This document shows, piece by piece, positions 1-8,601 of a DNA stretch of 22,419 nucleotides; the stretch's first letter is position 1; each line of letters opens with the position of its first letter. The DNA is from UBA6165 sp044233745 (GTDB taxonomy: Bacteria; Bacteroidota; Bacteroidia; Flavobacteriales_D; Crocinitomicaceae), in assembly GCA_044233745.1 (NCBI GenBank), contig JBIIJN010000042.1, positions 1-22,419 on the forward strand, in the 5' to 3' direction. A model generated the notes under the pieces. The model had not been told where the DNA came from. It ran no database searches and saw only the letters and a program-made list of their open reading frames with translations. The position numbers and the translations under genes were made by a program.

Positions 1-84
1 CAGTGGGAATTTAATAATCCATTGATTTCCAAAAGAGATGCGGACTTGGATACTTTTGCTAATTTTGCATCGCCTTTTGCATGA
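1..84 (+). CDS. 3' end of a probable dTDP-4-dehydrorhamnose 3,5-epimerase (RmlC-like), partial
   Basis: Frame 1 is open from the window edge to a TGA at 82-84 and encodes the last 27 residues of an upstream gene. The tail contains NPLISKRDADLDTF and ends SPFA. RmlC/RfbC proteins commonly end in a segment of the type W-x-NPI-x-S-x-KD, which this resembles. RmlC epimerises the dTDP-4-keto-6-deoxy sugar on the way to dTDP-rhamnose. The stop lies 4 nt before the ATG at 89 of the WecA-like gene, which suggests one operon and fits surface polysaccharide synthesis. That the frame is coding is fairly likely from its composition and the spacing. The family call rests on a short tail only and could be wrong. 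Confidence 0.45.
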   Translation, partial: QWEFNNPLISKRDADLDTFANFASPFA

Positions 85-88
85 GACC

Positions 89-1171
89 ATGATTATAACG
101 CTATTGATTATTCTCGTACTGAACATTTTCCTATCTATTGTGGTAAATGGCTTGCTTTTGAGATTTTCTAAAAATCTGGGTATCAGAAGCCACCAAGAAT
201 TCACAATACGTTGGAGTGCTCAAGCCAAACCTTCCATCGGCGGGGTTTCGTTTTTTATAGGATTTCTACTTTCATTTATCACACTTTTACTCGTCTTCGA
301 CTATGCAGAAATTGCAGCTAAAAACTTGAAATTCATTGGGTTCTTCGCTTCAGTTTTGGTGGCTACTTTGGTCGGTTTTATGGATGACACCTTCAACACC
401 AAACCGCTGATTAAATTGTCGGGACAGATTTTGTCCGGATTTATCATTGCCATTACAGGCACTACAATTCCCTTTTCTCACATTCCAATTGTAGATATCA
501 TCATTACCATCATTTGGGTGGTGGCGCTGATGAATTCTCTCAACATGCTAGACAATATGGATGGCATCACAACCACAGTTTCCATCTTTGTCTTGGTGGC
601 TGCGTGTGCAGGATTGATGATTATTTCTTCAGATGATTTGTCGTTTAATTTGAAAATGAATGTTTCTATTATTGGTGCTTTGATAGGTTTCCTTTATTAT
701 AATTGGCATCCATCAAAGATGTTCATGGGCGACACAGGAAGCCAATTCATTGGTTTGTATTTGGCCTATGCCTCGATTGATTCACTGTGGCGGGTCGGCA
801 CTTCTTTCGAAAATCACAGATGGCTTGGCTTCATTATTTGCTTGGTGGCCTTTACGCCAGCTGCTATTGATACGCTAACGGTTATCATCAACAGATTGAA
901 GCGCGGTCAATCCCCCATGATTGGTGGAAAAGATCACACAACACACCATTTGGTTTATAAAGGACTGAAGGACAATCAAGTAGGACGCGTTTTTGCATTA
1001 TTGGGGTTGGTGAGTACTACCCTTGCCATTATTGGTGTTTATTTGGTTTCAATCAATATCGTTTGGCCTTTGCTTTTTGGGATTTTGTATTTCATACTTG
1101 TTTTTATTTGGATTTACCGGATTACCCTCAAATATAAAGCACCACCATCCAAATCAGAATCAAACAATTAA
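89..1171 (+). CDS. wecA: WecA/MraY-family undecaprenyl-phosphate sugar-1-phosphate transferase
   Basis: This integral membrane enzyme of 360 aa would transfer a HexNAc-1-phosphate (in WecA, GlcNAc-1-P) from the UDP-sugar to undecaprenyl phosphate, starting O-antigen or other surface glycan synthesis. Visible family motifs are the Asp pair D99-D100 (MDDTFN), NMLDNMDG at 152-159, GDTGS at 214-218, and a cytoplasmic D282-H-T-T-H286-H287 like the HxHH loop of WecA. About ten hydrophobic segments fit the polytopic fold. The His motif and the RmlC-like neighbour favour WecA over MraY, and no peptidoglycan genes are nearby. I chose the ATG at 89 over the one at 38 because it lies 4 nt after the upstream stop and starts directly at the first membrane segment. 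The ATG at 38 would overlap the upstream gene. The exact UDP-sugar used cannot be read from sequence. Confidence 0.88.
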   Translation: MIITLLIILVLNIFLSIVVNGLLLRFSKNLGIRSHQEFTIRWSAQAKPSIGGVSFFIGFLLSFITLLLVFDYAEIAAKNLKFIGFFASVLVATLVGFMDDTFNTKPLIKLSGQILSGFIIAITGTTIPFSHIPIVDIIITIIWVVALMNSLNMLDNMDGITTTVSIFVLVAACAGLMIISSDDLSFNLKMNVSIIGALIGFLYYNWHPSKMFMGDTGSQFIGLYLAYASIDSLWRVGTSFENHRWLGFIICLVAFTPAAIDTLTVIINRLKRGQSPMIGGKDHTTHHLVYKGLKDNQVGRVFALLGLVSTTLAIIGVYLVSINIVWPLLFGILYFILVFIWIYRITLKYKAPPSKSESNN

Positions 1172-1208
1172 GCCCTCAGTGCGTTTTTCTGAGGCAAATT
1201 ATGCAAAC

Positions 1209-3983
1209 ATGTCGGAAGAATTGGATTACATAAAGATTTTTGGTGCTCGCGAACACAACCTCAAAAACATAGACCTCAAAATCCCAAGAAACAAATTGGT
1301 TGTTTTCACTGGGCTTTCTGGAAGCGGAAAGAGTTCTTTAGCTTTCGACACTATCTTTGCCGAAGGACAGCGCCGCTATATGGAAACGTTTTCTAGCTAT
1401 GCCCGTCAGTTTTTAGGAGGCATGGAGCGTCCGGATGTTGACAAAATTGATGGATTGAGCCCAGTTATATCTATCGAACAAAAAACGGTTTCCAAGAGCC
1501 CAAGGTCAACTGTTGGCACAATTACCGAGATCTACGACTTTATACGTTTGCTCTATGCACGCGTTTCAACCGCCTATTCCTACAATACTGGAGAGGCTAT
1601 GGTTAAATTTAGCGACGACCAACTTCTCAACCTGATTATTGAACAATTTGACGGTCAAAAAATGATTTTGTTGGCCCCTAAAGTGCGCGGTAGAAAAGGG
1701 CATTATCACGATCTCTTCAAACAAATTCAAAAATGGGGCTTTTCGCGGGTTCGTGTGGATGGTGAATTCGTTATTATCAGTGCTGATTTGCGATTAGACC
1801 GCTTCAAAATTCACGACATCGACATTGTAATTGACCGCATTGTGGTTGATAAAAATGACAAACAGCGCCTCTCTGAATCCATTGCTCATGCCATGAAGTA
1901 TGGAGAAGGATCGCTCGTCTTGTACCAACTCGATACCAATATTGAAAAGTTTTTTAGTCGCTTCTTGATGTGCCCAACAACAGGTATTTCTTATCCCGAT
2001 CCTGAGCCAAACTTATTCTCGTTCAATTCGCCTTATGGAGCGTGTGTTACATGCTCGGGCTTAGGCAATGTGTCTGAAGTGAACTTTGAAAAAATAATTC
2101 CCGACCCTTCGAAAAGCATCAAAAAAGGCGCAATTTTGCCCTTAGGTGATTTGAAGACGCCTTATATTCTCAATAAAATAGAGAAAATGTTGGCCCCTCA
2201 ATACAATTTAGACACGCCAATCAAAGATGTTCCTGAGCAATTGGTGCATGATATTTTAAATGGAAACGATGATTTTGAGGGCATCGGCAACTTTGTGCAA
2301 CGCCAATTTGAGGAAAACCCCTCTGCCCCAATTCGACGCTGGGCTCAAAGTTTTATGAACAAAACCACTTGTCCTTCATGCGGTGGTCAGCGCTTAAGAA
2401 ATGAAGCGTATTATTTCAAAATCAACGATAAGCATATCGGAGAATTGGTTGATTTGGACTTTTCCGAGCTCAATCAATGGGTGCACGAGTTGGAAGCAAG
2501 CTTCACAGAATCCCAAGCGTTAATTGCAAAAGACATCATCAAAGAGTTAAAAGCACGTATCGGTTTTATTTTACAAGTGGGCTTAAATTATCTCACCATG
2601 AATCGATCGGCGCGCTCGCTCAGTGGGGGAGAAGCCCAACGCATTCGTCTGGCCACTCAGATTGGTTCCGAATTGGTGAACGTGCTTTATATACTTGATG
2701 AGCCGAGTATTGGATTACATCAGCGCGACAACAGCTGCCTCATTGATTCGCTCCTCAAGCTGCGCGATGCGGGCAATTCTGTCTTGGTGGTTGAACACGA
2801 TAAAGACATGATGATGGCTGCCGATTTTGTTGTGGATATTGGTCCTGGAGCGGGGGTGCATGGCGGTTCAATTGTTGCTTCGGGAACCTACAACGATATG
2901 ATCAATGCCAATTCTCTAACCGCGGATTATATCAAGGGCGTGTGCCAAATTCCTATTCCCTCAAAACGACGCAAAGGCAATGGAAAACACCTCAAGTTAC
3001 TTGGGGCTACAGGAAACAACCTGAAAAATGTTGATCTAAGTATCCCGCTTGGTACTTTCACCTGCGTCACAGGCGTTTCTGGTAGTGGCAAATCGACTTT
3101 AATCAACCACACGCTTTACCCAATTTTGGTGAATGAACTCCATCATGGCATCAAACCCGTTATGCCGTATGCCAAGATACAAGGACTAGAGCATATTGAT
3201 AAAGTAATTGATATCGATCAATCGCCTATAGGCAGAACACCGCGTTCAAATCCAGCTACTTACACCAAGTTGTTTGATGAAATAAGAACACTTTTTGCAC
3301 AATTGCCAGAAGCTCAAATCCGTGGATACAAACCAGGCACCTTTTCTTTTAATGTGAAAGGTGGGCGTTGCGAAACTTGTCAAGGTGCTGGCGTGCGCGT
3401 TGTTGAAATGAACTTTTTGCCAGATGTGCTTGTGGATTGTGAAACCTGTTTAGGCAAACGCTATACTTTCGACACACTTGAGGTGCGTTACAAAGGCAAG
3501 TCCATTTACGATGTTTTAGATTTGACTATTGAAGATGCAGCTCAATTTTTTCAGCACATTCCTAAAATGTCGCGCATTCTTGAAACCCTCAATTCTGTAG
3601 GCATGGGGTATGTTAAATTGGGTCAACCCGCTACTACGCTCTCTGGAGGTGAAGCCCAACGGATCAAATTGGCGGCAGAATTGGCCAAGAAAAGCACTGG
3701 AAAAACCATGTATATCCTAGATGAACCTTCTACAGGATTGCATTTTGAAGACATTCGCCTTTTGGTTGATATGTTGCAGCGATTGGTAGATGAAGGAAAC
3801 ACAGTGCTTGTGATTGAACACAATATGGATATTATAAAAGTTGCAGATTATATTGTAGATTTGGGTCCAGAAGGTGGAAAAGAAGGGGGTATTATTACTT
3901 GTCAGGGCACACCCGAGGCTTTGGTGAAAAAGTACCTGAATGAGTCGCACACCATGAAATATTTGATTCACGAATTAAAATAA
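1209..3983 (+). CDS. uvrA: UvrA, excinuclease ABC subunit A
   Basis: The 924-aa product is the DNA-damage-recognition ATPase of nucleotide excision repair, which loads UvrB onto lesions. Both ABC modules are intact, with Walker A GLSGSGKSS at 35-43 and GVSGSGKST at 622-630, and signature LSGGEAQR at 471-478 and 811-818. Each signature is followed by an ILDEPS Walker B. The C-terminal zinc finger (CETC, about 19 residues, CETC) is complete and followed by GKRY. The first zinc module reads CPTTG where the E. coli protein has CPxC, so one of its four Cys ligands is absent. The ATG at 1209 (MSEELDYIKIFGAREHNLKNI) gives the normal N-terminus. An in-frame extension back to 1023 runs inside the preceding gene and is not believed. 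The gene sits 37 nt after the WecA-like gene and 6 nt before the LOG-family gene, so cotranscription is likely. Confidence 0.97.
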   Translation: MSEELDYIKIFGAREHNLKNIDLKIPRNKLVVFTGLSGSGKSSLAFDTIFAEGQRRYMETFSSYARQFLGGMERPDVDKIDGLSPVISIEQKTVSKSPRSTVGTITEIYDFIRLLYARVSTAYSYNTGEAMVKFSDDQLLNLIIEQFDGQKMILLAPKVRGRKGHYHDLFKQIQKWGFSRVRVDGEFVIISADLRLDRFKIHDIDIVIDRIVVDKNDKQRLSESIAHAMKYGEGSLVLYQLDTNIEKFFSRFLMCPTTGISYPDPEPNLFSFNSPYGACVTCSGLGNVSEVNFEKIIPDPSKSIKKGAILPLGDLKTPYILNKIEKMLAPQYNLDTPIKDVPEQLVHDILNGNDDFEGIGNFVQRQFEENPSAPIRRWAQSFMNKTTCPSCGGQRLRNEAYYFKINDKHIGELVDLDFSELNQWVHELEASFTESQALIAKDIIKELKARIGFILQVGLNYLTMNRSARSLSGGEAQRIRLATQIGSELVNVLYILDEPSIGLHQRDNSCLIDSLLKLRDAGNSVLVVEHDKDMMMAADFVVDIGPGAGVHGGSIVASGTYNDMINANSLTADYIKGVCQIPIPSKRRKGNGKHLKLLGATGNNLKNVDLSIPLGTFTCVTGVSGSGKSTLINHTLYPILVNELHHGIKPVMPYAKIQGLEHIDKVIDIDQSPIGRTPRSNPATYTKLFDEIRTLFAQLPEAQIRGYKPGTFSFNVKGGRCETCQGAGVRVVEMNFLPDVLVDCETCLGKRYTFDTLEVRYKGKSIYDVLDLTIEDAAQFFQHIPKMSRILETLNSVGMGYVKLGQPATTLSGGEAQRIKLAAELAKKSTGKTMYILDEPSTGLHFEDIRLLVDMLQRLVDEGNTVLVIEHNMDIIKVADYIVDLGPEGGKEGGIITCQGTPEALVKKYLNESHTMKYLIHELK

Positions 3984-3989
3984 GTAAAG

Positions 3990-4673
3990 ATGACATTAAC
4001 AAAAAAAGATTGGAACGAAATTAAAACCAACGATTCTTGGGCTATTTTCAAAATCATGTCCGAATTTGTAGAAGGCTATGAGAAAATGGCAAAGATTGGT
4101 CCTTGCATTTCTATTTTTGGTTCGGCGCGCACGAAGCCCGAAAACAAATATTATCAACTAGGCGTTGAGATTGCTGAGAAATTGGCTCGAAAAGGCTATG
4201 GAATCATTACAGGTGGTGGACCTGGCATTATGGAAGCGGGCAATAAAGGTGCGCAGCAAGGTCAAGGAAAATCGGTAGGCTTGAATATCGAATTACCCTT
4301 CGAACAATTCCACAATCCATATATCGACCAAGACAGCAATTTGCATTTTGATTATTTCTTTGTGCGTAAAGTTGTTTTTGTGAAATATGCCCAAGGCTTT
4401 GTGATTTTGCCAGGCGGATTCGGAACGCTAGATGAATTGTTTGAAGCACTTACACTCATCCAAACCAAAAAAATTGCCGACCGCCCTGTGGTTATTGTTG
4501 GCAAAGAATATTGGGGAGGCTTGTTAAAATGGGTTGAAGAGGCGATGCTGCATCTAGAGGCCAATATCTCACCAGATGATGTAAACTTATATGCATTGGT
4601 GGATACTGCCGATGAAGCTGTCCAATACATCGATAATTTCTACAAAACTCACGATTTGAGTCCAAACTTCTAA
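3990..4673 (+). CDS. LOG-family protein (TIGR00730, putative nucleoside-5'-monophosphate phosphoribohydrolase)
   Basis: The 227-aa protein has a Rossmann-like fold and the two hallmark motifs of the LOG (Lonely Guy) family, GGGPGIMEA from residue 75 and PGGFGTLDE at 141-149. Characterised relatives release free base from cytokinin riboside 5'-monophosphate or from AMP-like nucleotides. In bacteria the true substrate is usually unknown, so cytokinin production should not be assumed. The N-terminal ~30 residues (NEIKTNDSWAIFKIMSEFVEG) are typical of the longer bacterial subfamily. It starts 6 nt after uvrA and ends 15 nt before the acyltransferase. No signal peptide is seen, so it should be cytoplasmic. 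Confidence 0.88.
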   Translation: MTLTKKDWNEIKTNDSWAIFKIMSEFVEGYEKMAKIGPCISIFGSARTKPENKYYQLGVEIAEKLARKGYGIITGGGPGIMEAGNKGAQQGQGKSVGLNIELPFEQFHNPYIDQDSNLHFDYFFVRKVVFVKYAQGFVILPGGFGTLDELFEALTLIQTKKIADRPVVIVGKEYWGGLLKWVEEAMLHLEANISPDDVNLYALVDTADEAVQYIDNFYKTHDLSPNF

Positions 4674-4688
4674 ATCCCTTCTCGAATC

Positions 4689-6011
4689 ATGAGGATGCGC
4701 TACATTTATTTCTTTATGAAATTCACTTTGCCCTATTCGCTGCATGTGTTTTTCAAACGAATCAAAACGATAAATCCACCCAAAGAGCGTTTGGGTCGCA
4801 CTTTTTTTGTGGCCAATCACCCCAGTTCTTTCATGGACCCATTGATTCCGGCAGCTATGAATAATCCCGTTGTGCATTTTATGGCGCGCGCAGATATTTA
4901 TGAAGGGTTATTAAAGCATGTTTACCACAATACTCACATTCTTCCGGTTTATAGACAACAGGATGGAGGAGATGGACAAAAAAAGAATGAAGAAGTTTTT
5001 CAATGGGTAGCGCAAGAAGTGAAACGCAGAAAAAATATTTTGGTTTTCGCTGAGGGTTTCACAGATGATGTTTTTATTCGCAGCTTGAAGCCTTTAAAGA
5101 AAGGTTTTGCCCGAATGGCCTTTGTGGCTTTGGAAGAATTGAACTGGGAAGAACCTGTTTATTTGCAGGCTTTTGGTATGAATTACACGCACCCGCAGAA
5201 ATTTAGGAGCGAAATCTTAATGAGTTATGGCGAAAAAATTCTGCTCAACGACTTTCGGGAAGAATACGAGCAGAATCCTAATAAAGCGATTACAGATGTT
5301 ACCAAACTAGGAGAGGACATGCTTCTTAAAGAAATGACCCACTTGGAAAATAGGGAGCAATCAGATTTCCATGAAAATATCATGCGACTCACCAGAAAAG
5401 GGATGCACTATGAAAATTCCGATTTTTCTATTCCGCTTGAAGATCGCTTCAAATATTCACAACGCCTTGCCAATTGGTTGAATACACAGAACGACGATGA
5501 ACTGGCTCCTTTAAGCGATGCTTTAGCGGACTATTTCCAAGAGCTAGAAGCCAAAAACATCAATGAAAACGATGTGTTTGAATTTTCAGAAAATGGAAAA
5601 ATCAGCAATACCAAAATGTACTTGTTCAACATTTTTACTGCACCTCTGGCTTTGCTTGGATTGTTGCACGGTTGGATTTCCTATTTTATTATTAAACCCA
5701 AAGTGCAGAAATCTTTCAAACGCAGCGTATTTTGGTCGAGTGTGAAAATTGTGGGATCTCATTTTGTGTCAGGTATATACAACGCCCTTTTGCTCATACC
5801 ATTTTATTATTGCGTCTTCCCTTCCGTTTTGTTGGGAATACTTTATTTGGTAGTGATAACTGGTCCGTCGTTTATAGTTTTCCGTCATTGGATTACCAAC
5901 ATGAAAGAAATCAAGCGCCGCTCGAAGATTAGTGGATTAGATTTAAAGGTCTTCGCTGAAAAAAGGTCGTCAATGTTGAGTCGAATTCAAGAGATTATTC
6001 AAGTAAACTGA
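4689..6011 (+). CDS. PlsC-like glycerophospholipid/lysolipid acyltransferase, membrane protein
   Basis: The 440-aa product has the acyltransferase block NH(x5)D, with N43, H44 and D50 in ANHPSSFMDP, and a second block FAEGFTDD starting near residue 120 that matches the FPEG-type motif. These mark the PlsC/glycerolphosphate acyltransferase superfamily, which transfers acyl chains to glycerophosphate or lysophospholipid at the inner membrane. After the catalytic half (about 1-230) there is a charged helical stretch. Hydrophobic segments near residues 310-335 and 350-405 follow, so the C-terminus is membrane-anchored. This long form with C-terminal membrane segments is found in Bacteroidota, and its acceptor is not defined by sequence. 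It is the last gene of the plus-strand string and faces the CotH gene tail to tail. Confidence 0.82.
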   Translation: MRMRYIYFFMKFTLPYSLHVFFKRIKTINPPKERLGRTFFVANHPSSFMDPLIPAAMNNPVVHFMARADIYEGLLKHVYHNTHILPVYRQQDGGDGQKKNEEVFQWVAQEVKRRKNILVFAEGFTDDVFIRSLKPLKKGFARMAFVALEELNWEEPVYLQAFGMNYTHPQKFRSEILMSYGEKILLNDFREEYEQNPNKAITDVTKLGEDMLLKEMTHLENREQSDFHENIMRLTRKGMHYENSDFSIPLEDRFKYSQRLANWLNTQNDDELAPLSDALADYFQELEAKNINENDVFEFSENGKISNTKMYLFNIFTAPLALLGLLHGWISYFIIKPKVQKSFKRSVFWSSVKIVGSHFVSGIYNALLLIPFYYCVFPSVLLGILYLVVITGPSFIVFRHWITNMKEIKRRSKISGLDLKVFAEKRSSMLSRIQEIIQVN

Positions 6012-6135
6012 TTGGGTTAACACAGAATCACATGTGTACAGTGTCCTTTACTGTTCTCTGCACGGAATACGCGCTCTCGGGGGAACAGAATATCAATTGA
6101 ACTCCGGTTTTATACTGTCTTTATTGAACTGGCGG
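6012..6135. other. convergent intergenic region, no recognisable terminator
   Basis: These 124 bases separate the stop codons of two convergent genes. A short ACAGT/ACTGT inverted repeat (6038-6042, 6050-6054) and a CACATGTG palindrome (6029-6036) are present, but neither is followed by a T-tract on either strand. I see no convincing intrinsic terminator and no small gene. Confidence 0.5.
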
Positions 6136-8487
6136 CTATCTGGATACTACAATTTTTTGGGTAAGTATTGTTCCTCCTATTTCAACTTTGAGAAAATAAA
6201 TTCCTGATTGTAAATGACTTACGTCAATATGAATTGTGTGTTGGCCAGGTGAATAGCTTGCAGCGTTTTCAGAATAAACTACAGCCCCCACAGCGTTAAC
6301 CATAGTCAAAGAAATTCCAGAAACGTCAGCCAGTTGAAATACCACTGAAAGTTGATTCGACGCCGGATTTGGATAACAATTGAAGCTGTTTTCCATGACC
6401 AAAGCATTCAAGCCAACACCACTTTGCTCACAATTTTGAGCAATGCCAGGTATGTTGGCATCGAGCCATTGCAAGCGTGTCCAGATCCAGCTTTTTAATG
6501 AATCTAGTTCGCCTAGATGTGTAATGGCAACAGGACCATCATCGGGTGCAGGACCGCTCATGCCCAGCAAAGGCCATTTTTGAAAATGACGCGCCTGAGC
6601 CTCTTGGGCATAAACACCCATGCTGTCAATGTATGCGAAAAGGTAGGTAGTATCCAACATGGTCTCACGATACTGCTCATATCTGCAGCGGAGCTCATCG
6701 TTAAATGTACTGTCTTGCAGCAAACGAATATACCACCCCGTGGAGTAATTATCTGTAAAACAATCGTTTATGTGGTGCGCCCAGCCAATTCCTCCATTGT
6801 TTTGGAAAATCTCGCATGACTGCATATTTTTCCATGCCCAGTCAAAATCCCAAACTGGTCCGGCATGCAGTTTTCCGCCATTTGAGTTTTTGTCTTTGTG
6901 AAAAAACACACTCTTCTTAAAGCCATCATTGTTGCGAGAAACCTCATTCACAATAAAGTAGTCGATGAAAGATTCTACATCCAAATACTTGCGGTAGCCA
7001 ATAATTGGGTCAGCAAAATCGACACTATAAAGAGCTGTTTCTAAACTATCTATAAACGCCGCGATGTAAACTTTTTGCTCAGGCACAATGTCTTGAGGCT
7101 TGGGGTATTCATATAGAAAATGTACATCAAAGGTCGGGTGGTCGATGGGTGAGTAATTGGATTGAAAACTGTTCGATTCATTCCAATAGTTTTGCTGAAG
7201 AATGTATCCTCCTGTAAGGTCATCACCCAATATTTCGTCTGGATTTAACGTTGCAATATTTACACGACCATTGTCTTGCTTAATTTTCTCTCCTATTAAA
7301 TAGATACCTTGATAAGAGCCATCGATAATCACTTCGCACAGTTGGCTGCGGGGGCTGTAGTTGCCCATCATCGCAAAAATTTTATAAGCCATTAAATTCT
7401 TAATCAAAGATCGGTCATTGTAATTCGAGATGAGCACCCAGTCGTTTTCTTCAGGCATTCCAAGTATCGACACACTGAGATTCGCGCCTGTTGAATCGCG
7501 TGTTTCAAACCCATAAGGGCGCTGCGGATAGCCCGATGATGAGGCACCTCTAATTTCTATTCCAATATGTCCGTCATATACATTGGCGGGTCCATCTAAA
7601 AATGTCAAATTACCTGGACCGTTGTATTTGATTTCCATTAGGCAATCGATTTTGGTATCTTGAACAATTGTTTGCCCCAGTGTATTGATAATTACAATGG
7701 GTAAGTTGGAACTTTCAAGCGTTACATTTTGAATCTCCTCAATACACATTTGAAAGGAGCCACTTCCGCCTCCCCATCTCCAGGCCTGAATGTAAAGGGT
7801 ATCTCCAGGCACAAGGTCATAAAGCAAAAGGAAAGATAAGTATCCTTCGCCACCATCGTCGTCGCAACCAACAAAACTTAAGGCATTGCAGTCATTGCCA
7901 ACCCAACCGGCAACGCCTGTATCATCGATGCTTCCGGCAAGTGTTTCAATACTCAAGCTTCCTGACGGTGGAATAACAATTTTATACCATATATCACTGC
8001 CTTGAAAGTTCGCACAATTCGGATTGACTCCTGAGTCAGGAAAACCGGTGTTGTTCACATCATAGCAGTCGTATGCCGTGAGGGGCATTGCCAAACAAGG
8101 GTGGCTGCCTGGTAAAGCAGGGGTATCACAATCCGCTGTGCCAGAAAATACACTGCCTGGCGTCGGATTAGGCCCATCCATAAAAACAACATTGTATGAT
8201 GCGTCTTGTAGAATATAGGAATGTTCGTTTTCCCAATTGGCCGGATTGTATATCAATGCAACGGCGTCACCTGTACAAACTTCAATGTCTACGGTTGTTC
8301 CAGAACCAAAGGCTTCAAAAACACCAACAGACACATTGTTTACCAATACTTCGAGTGTAGCTCCATCCCAGCCATCACCATAGCTGTCTTGCATAATTAA
8401 TTTGTAATCGCAGCACTGAGCATAGAGCTTTTGGTTCATAAAAAACCCAAAAAGCGTAAACAAGGAAAAGAGTAATATTTTGGACAT
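6136..8487 (-). CDS. Secreted CotH-like kinase-fold protein with T9SS type A sorting domain
   Basis: The 783-aa product starts with a clear signal peptide (residues 1-23, ending LYAQ). An N-terminal region at about 25-115 contains the SYGDGWDGATLEV motif common in exported Bacteroidota proteins. A Cys-containing segment (about 118-255, SDIWYKIVIPPSG) resembles bacterial pre-peptidase-type beta domains. A CotH domain follows from about 263 to 650, with IEIRGASSSGYPQRPYGFE, NDWVLISNY and the acidic motif VWDFDWAWKN carrying D547 and D549. CotH proteins are atypical protein kinases of spore coats in Bacillus. The last ~80 residues start at CYPNPASNQ and end LTQKIVVSR, a type A T9SS sorting domain. 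The predicted site is the cell surface or outside the cell. Kinase activity here is inferred from the family, and the substrate is unknown. A TAnnTTTG-type promoter lies just upstream. Confidence 0.88.
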   Translation of the reverse strand: MSKILLFSLFTLFGFFMNQKLYAQCCDYKLIMQDSYGDGWDGATLEVLVNNVSVGVFEAFGSGTTVDIEVCTGDAVALIYNPANWENEHSYILQDASYNVVFMDGPNPTPGSVFSGTADCDTPALPGSHPCLAMPLTAYDCYDVNNTGFPDSGVNPNCANFQGSDIWYKIVIPPSGSLSIETLAGSIDDTGVAGWVGNDCNALSFVGCDDDGGEGYLSFLLLYDLVPGDTLYIQAWRWGGGSGSFQMCIEEIQNVTLESSNLPIVIINTLGQTIVQDTKIDCLMEIKYNGPGNLTFLDGPANVYDGHIGIEIRGASSSGYPQRPYGFETRDSTGANLSVSILGMPEENDWVLISNYNDRSLIKNLMAYKIFAMMGNYSPRSQLCEVIIDGSYQGIYLIGEKIKQDNGRVNIATLNPDEILGDDLTGGYILQQNYWNESNSFQSNYSPIDHPTFDVHFLYEYPKPQDIVPEQKVYIAAFIDSLETALYSVDFADPIIGYRKYLDVESFIDYFIVNEVSRNNDGFKKSVFFHKDKNSNGGKLHAGPVWDFDWAWKNMQSCEIFQNNGGIGWAHHINDCFTDNYSTGWYIRLLQDSTFNDELRCRYEQYRETMLDTTYLFAYIDSMGVYAQEAQARHFQKWPLLGMSGPAPDDGPVAITHLGELDSLKSWIWTRLQWLDANIPGIAQNCEQSGVGLNALVMENSFNCYPNPASNQLSVVFQLADVSGISLTMVNAVGAVVYSENAASYSPGQHTIHIDVSHLQSGIYFLKVEIGGTILTQKIVVSR

Positions 8488-8506
8488 AAAACATGGTTTG
8501 AGTTGT

Positions 8507-8539
8507 CAAATGTAACAATGTTTATCAGCTAGAAATCAA
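8507..8539 (-). promoter_or_regulatory. candidate promoter of the CotH-like gene
   Basis: On the minus strand a TACATTTG box (plus coordinates 8507-8514) matches the Bacteroidota -7 consensus TAnnTTTG. A TTG (8537-8539) lies 22 nt further upstream, within the usual 17-23 spacing. The box is 19 nt from the start codon, giving a short leader. Its position downstream of the stop of the HhH/barrel gene suggests the CotH gene is transcribed separately. Confidence 0.6.
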
Positions 8540-8601
8540 TGTTTTGACTTTTGCATTGTTTTTTGCGCTTTTTTTGAATGAAGCCAATACCATGTTATGA
8601 A

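Noticed and set aside
38..88. Earlier ATG for the WecA-like gene
   Set aside because: It would overlap the coding tail at 1-84 and add 17 residues before the first membrane segment. The ATG at 89 follows the upstream stop by 4 nt.
1023..1208. In-frame upstream extension of uvrA
   Set aside because: It lies inside the WecA-like gene in another frame, and its sequence does not resemble UvrA. The ATG at 1209 gives the canonical N-terminus.
3990..4673. LOG-family gene as evidence of plant-hormone production
   Set aside because: The family is widespread in bacteria with no plant link, and no isopentenyltransferase gene or other cytokinin gene is nearby.
6029..6090. Bidirectional terminator between the convergent genes
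   Set aside because: Only weak 5-bp or 8-nt palindromes are present, and no T-rich stretch is adjacent on either strand.
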